64,000 bases of DNA from Sarcocystis neurona. Lineage: Eukaryota; Apicomplexa; Conoidasida; Eucoccidiorida; Sarcocystidae. The notes under the pieces were generated by a model. It worked only from the letters and a program-made list of their open reading frames with translations, did no database searches and had not been told where the DNA came from. Positions 1-10,979 of the stretch are shown in pieces. Positions within the stretch are counted from its first letter, which is position 1. Each line of letters begins with the position of its first letter. The translations under genes were made by a program, and so were the position numbers. The DNA is taken from contig KL647311.1 of the NCBI GenBank assembly GCA_000727475.1, positions 1,970,423-2,034,422 on the forward strand, written 5' to 3'.

Positions 1-3000
1 GCTAGGTTTTGCCCTTCGTGTCTGAGACCTCGACTTCGCCCACCTTACCTGAAAACGGCTGATTTCGCCACATGCATTCTCGAGAATAATAAGTGTGATG
101 CGCGGAACCAACCTGCAAGCCTGGAGAGAACAGCCAACCCCGCCGGACAGCAGCGGCAGGAGCGCAGCGCATGTGGACAGAAATCCACTAGTTTCAGCAC
201 TATCTCCCTAGTAAAGTCTTCAAGATGTTTAGAAACACTTAATTCTTGCGGATCCCACAGCGCAGCACATGGGGGACGCCGGTACGGTTATCCAGCCTCG
301 ACGGAGAAGCGGGAGCACTCTGTGACGCGGAGCGAGAAGGAAATTTATGGAGGGACACGACAGCCGCGGAAAAAGAAAATTTACCTGGAGTACTTTGGCC
401 GCTTATAAACGGTTAGGAGGAGTTGAGACCTTGACGAAGAATTGTTGTCCTGACACGCTGATGTGTTTTTTTCTTAGTGTTCTGCTGCAGGAACTGGCTT
501 TGCATCCTTCACGGGCTACCGTCCACTGCCCGTGTGCAGGAAGACTGCAGCATACCACGCGGGATTACTCTACCTACAGAGCCAGCCAGCTACACACATC
601 GGAATATATATGTGTATAAGCGGTTGTTCCTGCGTTGGTGGCACAAATACCTCTTAATGTATCTGCAAACGGCAGTATATACTATGTTCGTTGACAGTGT
701 GCCGGAGGCTACTTCGAGAGACCGATCCACCCCCCTCCCCCTACAAGGGCCTACCACAGACATTCCGCTTTACATCTCTGCGTGTTTTCGTGTGTGTCTA
801 GCGGCATGTGTAAGGCATCCATCCCCCAAAGACGTTGATGTTTACTGAACTTGAGAACAATCAACAGACACGACATCACCACCACGGTTTCTGCGGGCGC
901 GGCTCTGTGTGTGTGTGTGTGTGTGTACGTGCGTACGTACGTACGTATGTGTGAACGTATGTTTTTCTCTATGTATGTATTCATAGGCAGGTACACCGGT
1001 ATTTGTGTATACGTTTGGAGACGTGTGTAAGCGCACTACGCTGAAGTCCAGCAGCGTTTCTGCACGAGAATGAGGAGTTTTCGTTTATCTTGAGGGTAGT
1101 GTCTCCTGCGTCCGCACGTCCGTCTGTACGGACACCCAATACAGGAGGCAGCGGGTCGTTTGCCCACACAGTCGACATCGTGGCTGCCTCTTCATTACAT
1201 CTTTTGTAAGGAAGCGAAATATAGATGTTAATGAAAGCATCGAACAAGAAGACGCTCCCATGTATGGGCATGCACCTGTACTCGCAGCTTCCTCTTCAGG
1301 TGCACCCGCATTCTTTTTTTAATATTCGTGTAGTTAACTGTGCATGTATGTATCGGTGTATGTCTGCTGTGCGTACTCCACACGGACACATACATGTGTA
1401 TTTGGAAGTATACACATCAAACACCATATCTCAAGCACTTTGTAGGACTCCACCTTACAGTATTCGTAATGCTCTATATGCTGCAGAGGAAACAATAACT
1501 GTCTCGTCCGTCAGCGCGGAACAGCAGACAAGCGCAGATCGTCAATGACAGGACTGGAATGCCAGTGGGCAGCGCCGCGGCTGCCAGCGTCTGGCTGCGT
1601 AGGCGTAAGCGACTCAGTGTCACCGGTTCACTCGCTGCCACTAAGGGAATCTCCCCTTGGCTTAAGTTCTGCGGATACTGTCGCCCGATTTCAGCTCCAA
1701 AAAGTTGAATAAACCAGCCGTCTATCCACGTGTCCTTGTTGGGCTCATTCATAAAGACAGGGTCATTTCCTTCCTATCGTGCTCAACGGTAGTATTCGTA
1801 TGTTACATGCACGCATATACACACATAAATCCAGTGCAAAACAGCACGCATTCGGCTGGTCGTAAGCGTGTACATTTGCATATAATGTACCTCTTATATG
1901 CAGCATGTGAACGTACTGCACATAAGTTCTATGGGAAGAAGATGAAGAAGCGTAAGGCAACATCATCGGCCACAGAAGTGACTGTCCTCCGTGTTTGTGA
2001 CGTGTCACTTTTACCAGGCTACGTAGGACGATATCTCTCTTTCTGCACTCTTTGCTAGAAAGATCAACAGAAGAAGCGTACCTGGCACTTGAAACAGCAG
2101 CACGCACGCACGTACACAGAACGTCCTCAACAAAACTTCCGCTTGGATTCAGTGTCACGATGTACATCTCAGGTTAAGAAGCACGATACGTACACGTGCC
2201 CTCGATTATTCAAAACGTGTACATATACAGAACGCGGGAGGTCAATTTCTCCCCAATTAAAATTAAAAAACTCAAGCACCTTCAAGCATTGATTGCTCGC
2301 GAACTCCTCCTGGAGACGTGGTAACTGTAGATTCGAAAGGGACTTTCCTCTAAATTAACCCCTGGCGAATTTGTTCACGGAAACGTTGAGGCTTTTGTCG
2401 ACCACGTGAAGACAGAAGGTTGACTCCGTCTGACCTGCTTGTACAGCATGACACAAAGACATGAATCATGCCTCTGACGCATCTCTAGGTATGTTTCTGT
2501 GGAGCATCTGCATCCCTGTGTCTACGTGCACGTCTTATATAGAGGCTGTCATCCTGAAGTTCGTTCCTGCTGGTAGACTTCCGCGCAAATTTATCTGCAC
2601 GACACTGTCGTGCGTCTCACGTAGAGCGTATTATTCTGAAGTCCGTTCTTGCTGGTAGATTTCCGTATAAATATATCTGCACGGCACTGTCGATGTTCTG
2701 CCGGAAGTATGTCATACCCTCGTTCGTACACGTACTGACGTCGTGTCCACAAAAATTGCCAGGTCTTTCTCTAGCCCCGTAGCGCGTTCTAAATCGAAGT
2801 AAAACCTCGTTGGTTGTTCTGGTTTTCTCAAGTGTCCACCTTGACGTATTCGTCCTCGTTAATATGCAGCGGCATGGATTTGTCACCATGTGATTTTTCG
2901 AGGCACATTACATGCAGGTATATATCTTTGTGTATGTATCTTATTATGCCCGGACCCCGGCGCCTGTATTCACATTTGCGTGTATCAGATGTGCAGAGAC

Positions 3001-6000
3001 ACATAGGATCCTATGCGTCAAACGTGCAAGCCTGCTCATGCACTTCTTTGTTTTGAGTTCACTGCCTCCAGCCTTCTTCAAATGGCTTAGCGCAGCGTCG
3101 TACAATGTCAGCATCGCGTTGGGGAATAGGCATACTCATTTGTCAACGTGTGTATGTATGTAGGCGCTGTATTCAGTCTCAACGCATCTGTTTAGAGTGA
3201 CACACCCTAATGTATGTGTAGCAGTTAATCTTTTCACATATACACATGCGTATACTCGTGTATGCGAACATCAACAATTATATGTTGATTCACACATATC
3301 TATATATCGTGGTGTGAAAGGATGTTTATCTGCCACTCACGTGGAGAAATATCAGGTGTTTAGACGCATACACACATACATACGCCCTTCGTGTCAAGAC
3401 AACGCCCTCTACCTGCTCTGCGGATGCTAGCCCCCGGGCTTCTCTTTGGTCGACCTCTACGTGGGGATTTGGACGAATGGAACGAAACACGTGGTTTACC
3501 CTCCGTCTGTAACTGTACACTTGTAAACGCGGGCACACTGTTGCTGATTAAAGTACTTTTGTCCATGTGGTTAACAAGCAAGACTAAACCAGGAAATATA
3601 CTTCTTTTTGACGATGGTACACAGGGGCAAATTATTTTTCCATCCAGAAAATTTGGAATTCCAGAACATTTGCCCTTATCTCTACGCAAGTGTGAGAGCA
3701 TGCCTCCCCGACGGCAACGAGCATACTTGCGCAAGGAAAGTGTGTGTATGCGTTTATGTAAGTTGACGTATACGCCTGTCTACGTGCAGAGACCAATTCC
3801 TATATGCGCGCATTTGCATGTAGGTCATTGCTCAGCAGGAAGTGCGGAAGAATAAAAGACGACTTGAAGAAGCACCTCGCGTAACATAAACCTCTGTGGG
3901 CTTATACGCGTGTACACCGCGTAGGCCATCTATGAAGTAATATCCTTCCAGTGACTCTGTACAGTCGTTTTCCTTCCTTAGTTCAAAGTCGTTGGTGGGC
4001 AGACTACTTTACAAAAGTCCTTCACAGGATGAATGTGTACATTCACATACATCAATGCATTGAAGTGGCTTTCCGATATATCCATGGATGTGGTCTTTCT
4101 GAAAGTGTGCTCATAGGTGGTTGCACGGCGCAGTAAAATGCAGTCCACCCTCTTTTCCCTCCGCACACCACGGACATGAACACCTACGTTTGAGCGGCTG
4201 AGTGGAAACTCATTGATTCACTCGTATTGATTGTATTTTTACTAGGGTACTATTCGATGTGGAGGACGGGTTGAACGTATACCCCCCCGTGTATGATCGA
4301 TTTCGTACACGTGGACTAATGTGTATATGTCTGGAGGCAGCAGTACTTGCTAGGCACTATGCTCTCTGGTTTACCTCCGCCTAAGTGAGCGCATTGGTAT
4401 TCCTCTTCGATGTGTGTACAGTGGCACACACGCGTATACGTTTATATGCGTATTTTCGCGTAGCGGCTGAACTTTGTTCCGCATTATTTCGCGTTGACTG
4501 TGCTAGTGTGTCCTCTTCTTGAAAAACGTAGTCAAGCCTCCACGCAAGTAGACATAAGTGTGCGAAGTGGAAAACGCAGTTTCTAAGCCACAATTGGTGC
4601 GGTGATTTGTATTTGTGTGTGTGTGTGTGTGTGTGTGTGCGTGGGTGGGTGGGTGTGTGTGTAAATTTTGTAACTGATCAAGATTCGAATTCAGGGATAC
4701 ACTCCGCTTCTCGAAGCCAGAGGCAAAGACGTAAATGCGCCCCGCAAAAATGTTCAAGTAGATCTGCACATTTGTTCGCGTACTCCTTTGCTGCACGGCT
4801 ACGTAACCAGCTGCCTGTACAAACGTGCGTGTCCCTACACCTGCAACAATGCACTCTGTACTCCCTCACAAATCCATGCGTTTATCGATCTGTGGATACG
4901 TCAAAGTGTCCCAGCTGTATTCCTGTGGCGCCAGGCATCCGGACACATACATATGTATGTGAGTTTTGGAAAAATCAGACCTCTGCAAAGGCGTACGATG
5001 CACACGCCCAACCGGTCACTGATGCAAGCGTACTCACATTTCTGTACCCGAAAGCCGTAGCGACGCGTATCCATAAGCGGATGGAAAACTATGTATCTGC
5101 TGCGGTGTTCTGAACAAGATATTTAATATATATATATATATATGTGTATGCACGTGTGTAGACATCAGATATACATGCTTATATGAATACACAGATGCCT
5201 ACAGGTGTGTCGAGATCTGTGTATAGCTGTGTTAGATAGACGTCCATATACACAAACGTCTTCCTGCGTCGCCACCCTGAATCATTGCTGACGCTGCGTT
5301 CTGTTTGTACTCGCCTTTATGTATGTATACCTATGCAGACGTATATGTAGTAGTATCTCCTTTTGTGTATGTAGAAGCAAAGACTGAAGAATCACTGCGA
5401 TCCGGAAAATTACCCTGGTTCGAAAGGGCAGCTTTAGCAGGAGGACAGAAAGAAAAGCATGACCTGCTCGAAGGCCCTCACTATGCGACACGTATGCAGC
5501 ACTGGCCGCCTCAGCAGCTGCAGAGGATGGAAAACAACTCCAGCGCAATACAGTGCTCCTGCAGCAAGAGTGGCACAAGGCTCAGCTGCCTTGAACATGC
5601 CTGATTGGCGACTCTTTTGTCTTGCAGGAAGGTTCGTTAGTGCGTCGGACTGTGTGCAGGGGGAAGAATTGCTCTACGGAACAACACTCCGTTTCAACAG
5701 TGCACATATATACGACGATGTGGCGGACGCTGCCGCGGCTGTTGCTGCCGGAGCTGCTCCTGTTTCTCCTGCTTTTGTCGCGTGAAAGTGCAAGCGTTGC
5801 TGAATACTACTGATTCAACCACAGGCGCCGCCCTTGGAGCCGGACTCCTTCCTCTTGCAGTTGTTGCCGCGGTTCGCTCCATGCCTCCTCTATGCCGCTG
5901 TTGAGCTGGGCCTGTTACGGCTGTCTTTCCACGAGCTGCTCGAGCTGCTGGTGTGGCTGCTCGTTTGCTGCTTTCTGGCGTCTATAGCTGCTACTACTGC

Positions 6001-6497
6001 TGTAGCTGCTGCCGCAGCTGGTGCCGTGGGAGATCTTTCAAGACTGCTGCAGCCGCGCAGGTGGACATGAGTTGCGAGCTACGGCTGTTGTTGTTGCTTG
6101 TGCGAGTGTTTGTGTGTGAGAGAAAGTAGATTTTGACTGCGCCAAGAAGTGTACAGTAAGGGCGTCACGCATCTCCCCTGTAGATCCAGAAAAATGTTAT
6201 GCCTTTCCTCGAGACGCGCAAGTCGCGGAAAAAACTTCATTTTCTCTTCGCTCCTACGACCGGCGTGTCTCGCCAGCAGGCCGGTGCGTGTCTTGAGTGT
6301 CTCGACTGCACTTGTCCACCCCAGCGGCGCATTGAGCCCGGGCTTTCTTCCCTTCTCCTTAAAAAGGGGAAAAATTTTCAAAACGAAGCTTCCTCCCAGG
6401 GAGACTTGCTGGGAAGAACAAAACCCTTCACTTTCTCACTCGTCGTCTTTTCCTGGAACCCTGCAGCTGCTGGCCTTCTGTCGCGGTACTGTGTGTA
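1..6497. other. Left-end region with no convincing gene
   Basis: Mixed-composition DNA with short open frames on both strands, none with a recognisable domain. Simple repeats include a GT run near 905-926, a TG run near 4612-4640 and a TA run near 5131-5142. The best plus-strand frame (3391-3855, 154 codons, GTG start) is moderately complex. A minus-strand frame at 6079-6381 (100 codons, ATG start) has a plausible Lys/Arg/Leu-rich composition, but the opposite strand is open there too, so neither is called. CTG repeats begin to appear at about 5.7-6.05 kb. Confidence 0.5.
2552..2692. repeat. Imperfect direct repeat, two 59-bp copies
   Basis: Copies at 2552-2610 and 2634-2692 share the core CTGGTAGA and the end CACTGTCG, and differ at several single positions. 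The start-to-start distance is 82 bp. No reading frame is preserved across both copies, so this looks like an old local duplication. Confidence 0.8.
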
Positions 6498-6818
6498 ATG
6501 GCACAAGCCGCCGCATCATTATTATCCACCACCCACGTCACCAAGACTCCACAGATCCCTATCGCACCTGCCGCTACGAATTCTACTAGTGATACAGCTG
6601 CTGTTTCACTTATTGATGCGCAGCAGCTGCAGCGGCATCTCGGTGTTCTCTACAGCTTCTTCCGCTGTCACTCTTTCTGCTGCTGCTGCCGTTGCGCAAG
6701 GATGAGAAACACCGACGCTGCCGTTACCTCGTCTCCTCACGGACACACGTATGGTGTGTGCAAAAAAAGAGTAACGGACGGATACGTAAGCTGCATTCCA
6801 CGTAGCGCCAGCGTATAG
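6498..6818 (+). CDS. Candidate short exon or small protein upstream of the 1291-codon frame
   Basis: An ATG-initiated frame of 106 codons. Residues 1-55 are a normal-looking Ala/Thr/Ser/Pro-rich sequence (MAQAAASLLSTTHVTK, then a stretch ending QLQRHLGVLYSFF). After that the frame runs into Cys-rich sequence read from CTG repeats, which suggests an intron donor somewhere around residues 50-60. It lies about 290 bp upstream of the long plus-strand frame at 7104 and in a different phase, so it could be that gene's first exon. I recognise no family. The assignment rests only on the ATG, composition and position. Confidence 0.3.
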   Translation: MAQAAASLLSTTHVTKTPQIPIAPAATNSTSDTAAVSLIDAQQLQRHLGVLYSFFRCHSFCCCCRCARMRNTDAAVTSSPHGHTYGVCKKRVTDGYVSCIPRSASV

Positions 6819-7103
6819 CTTCCTGTGTGTACTGCTGCACACGTATCCACCAGAGAGATAGGTGGACGAAGGACGAGGAATCTGTCAGCGACTACGGAAG
6901 AAGCGGAACCAGCAACCATAAAAGACAACAACGCGGCCAACACCAGCACCAACAGAAGCTGGATGAGCAGCAACGGCAACAGCAAGACCACAGTGTGATA
7001 CAAACAGCAGCAACAATCGCAGCAGCAACAATCGTAGCAACATCAATAGCAGCAGCCACAGCAACAGCAAGAGGCGCACCAGCAAATAAACAGCAGTGAC
7101 AGC

Positions 7104-10100
7104 ATGGTGGACCGCAGCAGCTGGATCAACATCACTTCAATAACAAGACGCAGTCTGGACGATAGCGGCAGCAATGATCAACAGATTCAGAGTAGGAAAC
7201 CCAGCGAGTACACTGGGAGAAGCAACAGCGCCAGCGGCAGCCAGAACATCAGTGCAGACAGCAGCCTTAGTGTCCTCCTCCAGAGCAGCAGCAGTAGCAG
7301 CAGCAGCAGTGGCGTAATGGTCCGGGACAGCAACACAAGCTGCAGTGCCTGGAACAACCAAGACAGCAGCACAACGCCTCGCAGCAGCAGCAGTCCCAAC
7401 ACCAGCACCAGTGACGCTGGTGCCGCCAGCAGCGCGACAGCGAGTCTCGGGAGCAGCAACAGCGGCAGCCGGAAGTTGGGCTGCAGTTGTTCCGGCTACG
7501 TCCAACATTCCAACTTCGTCTCTGCTGTTGCGTGTGACCCGGCGATTTCGAGGAGGAGGCACGTCGACACAGGAGGTGCAGTCCCAGCAACACCGGAAGC
7601 AGAACTCACACAAGCACCGGAACCTTCATCACGATTGGTGGCAACAGCAGCAGTTAATGAAACAAATGAAGAGGTCAAAGCAGAGGCAGTGACAGCCGGC
7701 GCAGCCAAACAGTTCACTTCTGCAGGGGAGGCCGAAGACTCGCCAGCAACAGCATCCGCTCTGAGTCGCACAAGCAGCAACACCGGCCTCGCCGTGACCA
7801 GCAGCAGCAGCAGATCCACATCTCCAACAGGAGCAGCACGACCGCCAGAGCAGCACTTCTTCAACCCAGTGGCACGACCTACGGAGTCGTGGACCGCGCT
7901 GCAGCAATGGCACTCACCGGCCAGGAAGCGCACTACAGCAGCGGGGGCAACACCATATGTGCAAGCAGCGGCAGAAGAGAGAAAAGATTATCGAGCCATT
8001 CATTCATTACTCAGTAGAGAAGACACGCCAGATTTTTCTTCGGAACGCAGAGTTCCAGCAGTTGAACGCAGCAGTAGCAGTAGCACTATCCCCGCAGGTG
8101 CCGCCTGTGACCGACACGCCTTTGCCTCTGCTGCTACAACTCCGTTACTCGCAGATACTGCCACTGCTGCTGCGCTCCCATCTCTTGGTGATTCTGTCCG
8201 GTTGCATGCTGCTGCCCCTGGTGTTGCTGCCTCCTGTGCTACCACGGCTGCCTTCCGTGTTTCTCCTCCTCTACCTGACTCTGCTGCTACGACCCCTTCC
8301 GCTGGTGCTGCTCCTGTATACGCGGTTGTTACCCGTTCCGCTGCTGCAGCTAGTTCTTCCGTCACTGCTGATGCAGCACTAGAAATACAGTGGGCCGCTG
8401 ACTCGACGTCCCAGGGACAGCCCACGTTAAATCAACGGCAACAGCACCAGCAGCAACAACGGCGTCAGGGGGAGGAGCAGCAGCACTTGCTGCTGCACCA
8501 GCACCAGCTGCAGCGGCAGTATCACCTGCGTCAGCATCACTGCCTCTCGCAGCTGCCGCAGCAGCAGGACGAGCGATGGTGTTCAAACTCGCAGCAAGTA
8601 GAGTTCCCGTTGCTGCACCGCGCTGCTGGCATAGAATCGGAGCAGCCGCTGCAGCAGCAAACCGTGTTCTGTTGGCCGCAGCAGACCGAGCAGCAGCAGG
8701 AGGAACCAGATTGGCACGGAATCTCAGCGCTTCAGCGACCGCGGCAAAGAAGAAACGGGCCCCACCAGCTGCAGCAATGCGGTCAGAAGCCGCAAGCGGA
8801 AGAAGAGGAGAGGAACAAGCGGCAGGAGCTGCAACAACAGGCGGCGCAGAAGAAGGAAGAAGCGAGGACGCAGCAGGGAGTGCAGCAACAGCCGCATGAA
8901 GAAGGAACCAGGCAGCAGGAGGACCAGCAGCAGCAGAGGTCGCCATGGGGGCCGCACGAGCAAGGACAACTGAAGCGGAAGCAGCGGGAAGTGGACCAGG
9001 AGCGGGAGCAATGTTCGCAGCAGTCGCACGAGGAAAACCACTTGGAGGCAGCTAAGCAGGAGTTGCAGCGGCTTCGTAAACAGCAGCGGGAACAGGAGCC
9101 ACCGCAAAACCAGCAGAGGGAAGAGGTAGAGAGTGCGAAGGACCCATCACAAGACTCGGAGTGGCCGCAGCACCGACGTTGTGTCGGGCAGCAGCAGCGG
9201 CAGAACCATATGCAGCACAAGGAGAAGACGTGTCAGGAGCCAGCAAAGGAAACAGGAGGATCGCAGCTGCAGGAATTCGAAGAGAAAGCAGCAACGTCGT
9301 CTTGCCCCGTGCCTCTTTTCCCTGTCTTGGTGCTGCAGCAGAGCCCTGTGTCACTCCACTACGCACAACAGCTGCAGCAACGGGCTCAGCAGTTGTATGG
9401 CTTTCCAGCCGTTGCTGCAGCGGTGAAGCGTCCTGCAGCTGTTCTGCGACCTCCTAATTGGCTAGTCTCTGTTGCTCCTCCTGCTACCCCATCGCCTGGT
9501 GCTGTTGCTGCTGGGGGGCACGCACGTGCTGCTGGCGTGCGAACGGCTGCGGCAGCAAGCGTGGCAATTGAATTTCCTCATGCTGCTCCTCTCGGCTCGA
9601 CTGCTGCTGCTGCTGGACCACACCAACGTTGTGGGTGGGCTGATACTTCCGCGACAAGCCTTGCTGCAGGGGTCGGCATTGCCGCTGCTGCTGCAGCACG
9701 AGGAAGAAGGGGAAGCATTGCGCTTGGAGCCAATGCTGCAAATCCGACCCCCACAAGCAGCAGGAGACGAGGTAGTGCACCGGCTTCCGCCTGCATCCCC
9801 CACATAATCGGGGCCGTTGCTACTATAGCTGACCCTCTTACGACGATGCCTGCCGCATGCGCATCTGCTGCCTTTTCCTCCGCTGGGATTTTTTCTTGTG
9901 CTGCCTCCGCTCCTGCTGCGACGACGCCTGCTGCAGCGTGTGCGGCTGTTTCACCGGCAACTGCTGCCAATGGATCGACTATTGCCTTTGCTGCAGCTGC
10001 TAAAGACTGCAGCAAGGTCGTCACCAATGCTGCTGCTGCTGCTGCCTCTTCTGCCGTTGCTGCTAGCTTTTTCCTTCCTTGTACCGTGGCAGCTCCTCTT

Positions 10101-10979
10101 AAATTTCCGCCTGCCTGTAGCGCAACCTCTTCCTCCTTGGCTTCCAATTCCGTTTCCTCTTCTTTTTATGCTTCCTCGTCTTTTGTTGCTGCTTCTACTG
10201 CTGCTGCTGCCTCATCTCCTTCTACTGTTGGCGGTGCTGCTGGCCCTGCTGCTGGCGCTGCTGCTGTTGCTGCAGCAGATAGCGTCCTATCGCTTGAAAC
10301 ATGGATGGCACTGCTGCGAGCTCCACCCGCACGTATCGCCCGCGCACGACGGCATCTGAAGCACTTCCTTGCTAGACAACAGCAGCACCATCAACAACAG
10401 CAGCAGCAAGAGAAAACGCAAGATCAACAGGAAGACCCAAGAGGAGAAGAGCAGTGTGCGATGAATTTGGCAGTGCGGCACCAAAAAGAAGAAGAGCAAC
10501 TGCTGACGCTGCCGCCATTTTCTGCCGCAGAAGAGGAACTAGACCTCCCGCTGCTGCTCGGCGACCTGCCTCGCCAGCGCTGGCTAGTCCTGAGCCACAG
10601 TAAACCGTTGCAGCAGCAACAGCAGCAGCAGCAGTTGGTTGGGCAGCACTCCCCGAAGCAGCGGAAGCAGCCGCTGCTTTGTCAACCAGGGACGCAACAA
10701 GAAGATGAGCAGCTGCTGCAGCAGCGAAAGGAGCAGCAGCAGCAGGAGAACGGAGCGACAGGGAGGACAGCAACAGCAGAAGCAGCAGACGGTGGACAGA
10801 AAGAGAACCAACAGCCGCAGCTGCAGCACAGCAGCGGCAGAAACGCGAGAAACGAAGAGGAGGAGGCGACAGGGATTGAATTAAGGAAAGGGGAAAGCAG
10901 GGCTGCTCTTGTTGCTGCTGCTGCTCGAGTTCTCTGTAGCATGTGGAGAGCTGCTTACTGGCAAGGTGAGCAGCAGTGA
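7104..10979 (+). CDS. Large Gln/Ala/Ser-rich HAAR protein, unknown function
   Basis: A single open frame of 1291 codons starting at an ATG. Residues 1-400 are Ser/Ala/Thr-rich with a nine-Ser run near residue 62. Residues about 430-770 are Gln/Glu/Arg-rich and highly charged. A long Ala/Ser-rich middle follows, then a second Gln-rich part. Non-repeat islands support real coding: DSVLSLETWMALLRAPPAR before the second Gln block, a Glu/Leu-rich segment ending PRQRWLVLSHSKPL, and the tail RVLCSMWRAAYWQ. The frame ends at TGA 10977-10979, but AAG|GTGAGC at about 10967 is a good splice donor, so the true protein may continue in a later exon. No signal peptide, membrane segment or known domain is visible. 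HAAR proteins are typical of Eimeria; the role is unknown. Because CAG repeats lack stops in every frame, the exact extent is uncertain. Confidence 0.5.
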   Translation: MVDRSSWINITSITRRSLDDSGSNDQQIQSRKPSEYTGRSNSASGSQNISADSSLSVLLQSSSSSSSSSGVMVRDSNTSCSAWNNQDSSTTPRSSSSPNTSTSDAGAASSATASLGSSNSGSRKLGCSCSGYVQHSNFVSAVACDPAISRRRHVDTGGAVPATPEAELTQAPEPSSRLVATAAVNETNEEVKAEAVTAGAAKQFTSAGEAEDSPATASALSRTSSNTGLAVTSSSSRSTSPTGAARPPEQHFFNPVARPTESWTALQQWHSPARKRTTAAGATPYVQAAAEERKDYRAIHSLLSREDTPDFSSERRVPAVERSSSSSTIPAGAACDRHAFASAATTPLLADTATAAALPSLGDSVRLHAAAPGVAASCATTAAFRVSPPLPDSAATTPSAGAAPVYAVVTRSAAAASSSVTADAALEIQWAADSTSQGQPTLNQRQQHQQQQRRQGEEQQHLLLHQHQLQRQYHLRQHHCLSQLPQQQDERWCSNSQQVEFPLLHRAAGIESEQPLQQQTVFCWPQQTEQQQEEPDWHGISALQRPRQRRNGPHQLQQCGQKPQAEEEERNKRQELQQQAAQKKEEARTQQGVQQQPHEEGTRQQEDQQQQRSPWGPHEQGQLKRKQREVDQEREQCSQQSHEENHLEAAKQELQRLRKQQREQEPPQNQQREEVESAKDPSQDSEWPQHRRCVGQQQRQNHMQHKEKTCQEPAKETGGSQLQEFEEKAATSSCPVPLFPVLVLQQSPVSLHYAQQLQQRAQQLYGFPAVAAAVKRPAAVLRPPNWLVSVAPPATPSPGAVAAGGHARAAGVRTAAAASVAIEFPHAAPLGSTAAAAGPHQRCGWADTSATSLAAGVGIAAAAAARGRRGSIALGANAANPTPTSSRRRGSAPASACIPHIIGAVATIADPLTTMPAACASAAFSSAGIFSCAASAPAATTPAAACAAVSPATAANGSTIAFAAAAKDCSKVVTNAAAAAASSAVAASFFLPCTVAAPLKFPPACSATSSSLASNSVSSSFYASSSFVAASTAAAASSPSTVGGAAGPAAGAAAVAAADSVLSLETWMALLRAPPARIARARRHLKHFLARQQQHHQQQQQQEKTQDQQEDPRGEEQCAMNLAVRHQKEEEQLLTLPPFSAAEEELDLPLLLGDLPRQRWLVLSHSKPLQQQQQQQQLVGQHSPKQRKQPLLCQPGTQQEDEQLLQQRKEQQQQENGATGRTATAEAADGGQKENQQPQLQHSSGRNARNEEEEATGIELRKGESRAALVAAAARVLCSMWRAAYWQGEQQ

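Noticed and set aside
3391..3855. 154-codon plus-strand frame with ordinary composition
   Set aside because: The start is GTG, the opposite strand is also open, and there is no motif or splice support. Its length is not exceptional for this composition.
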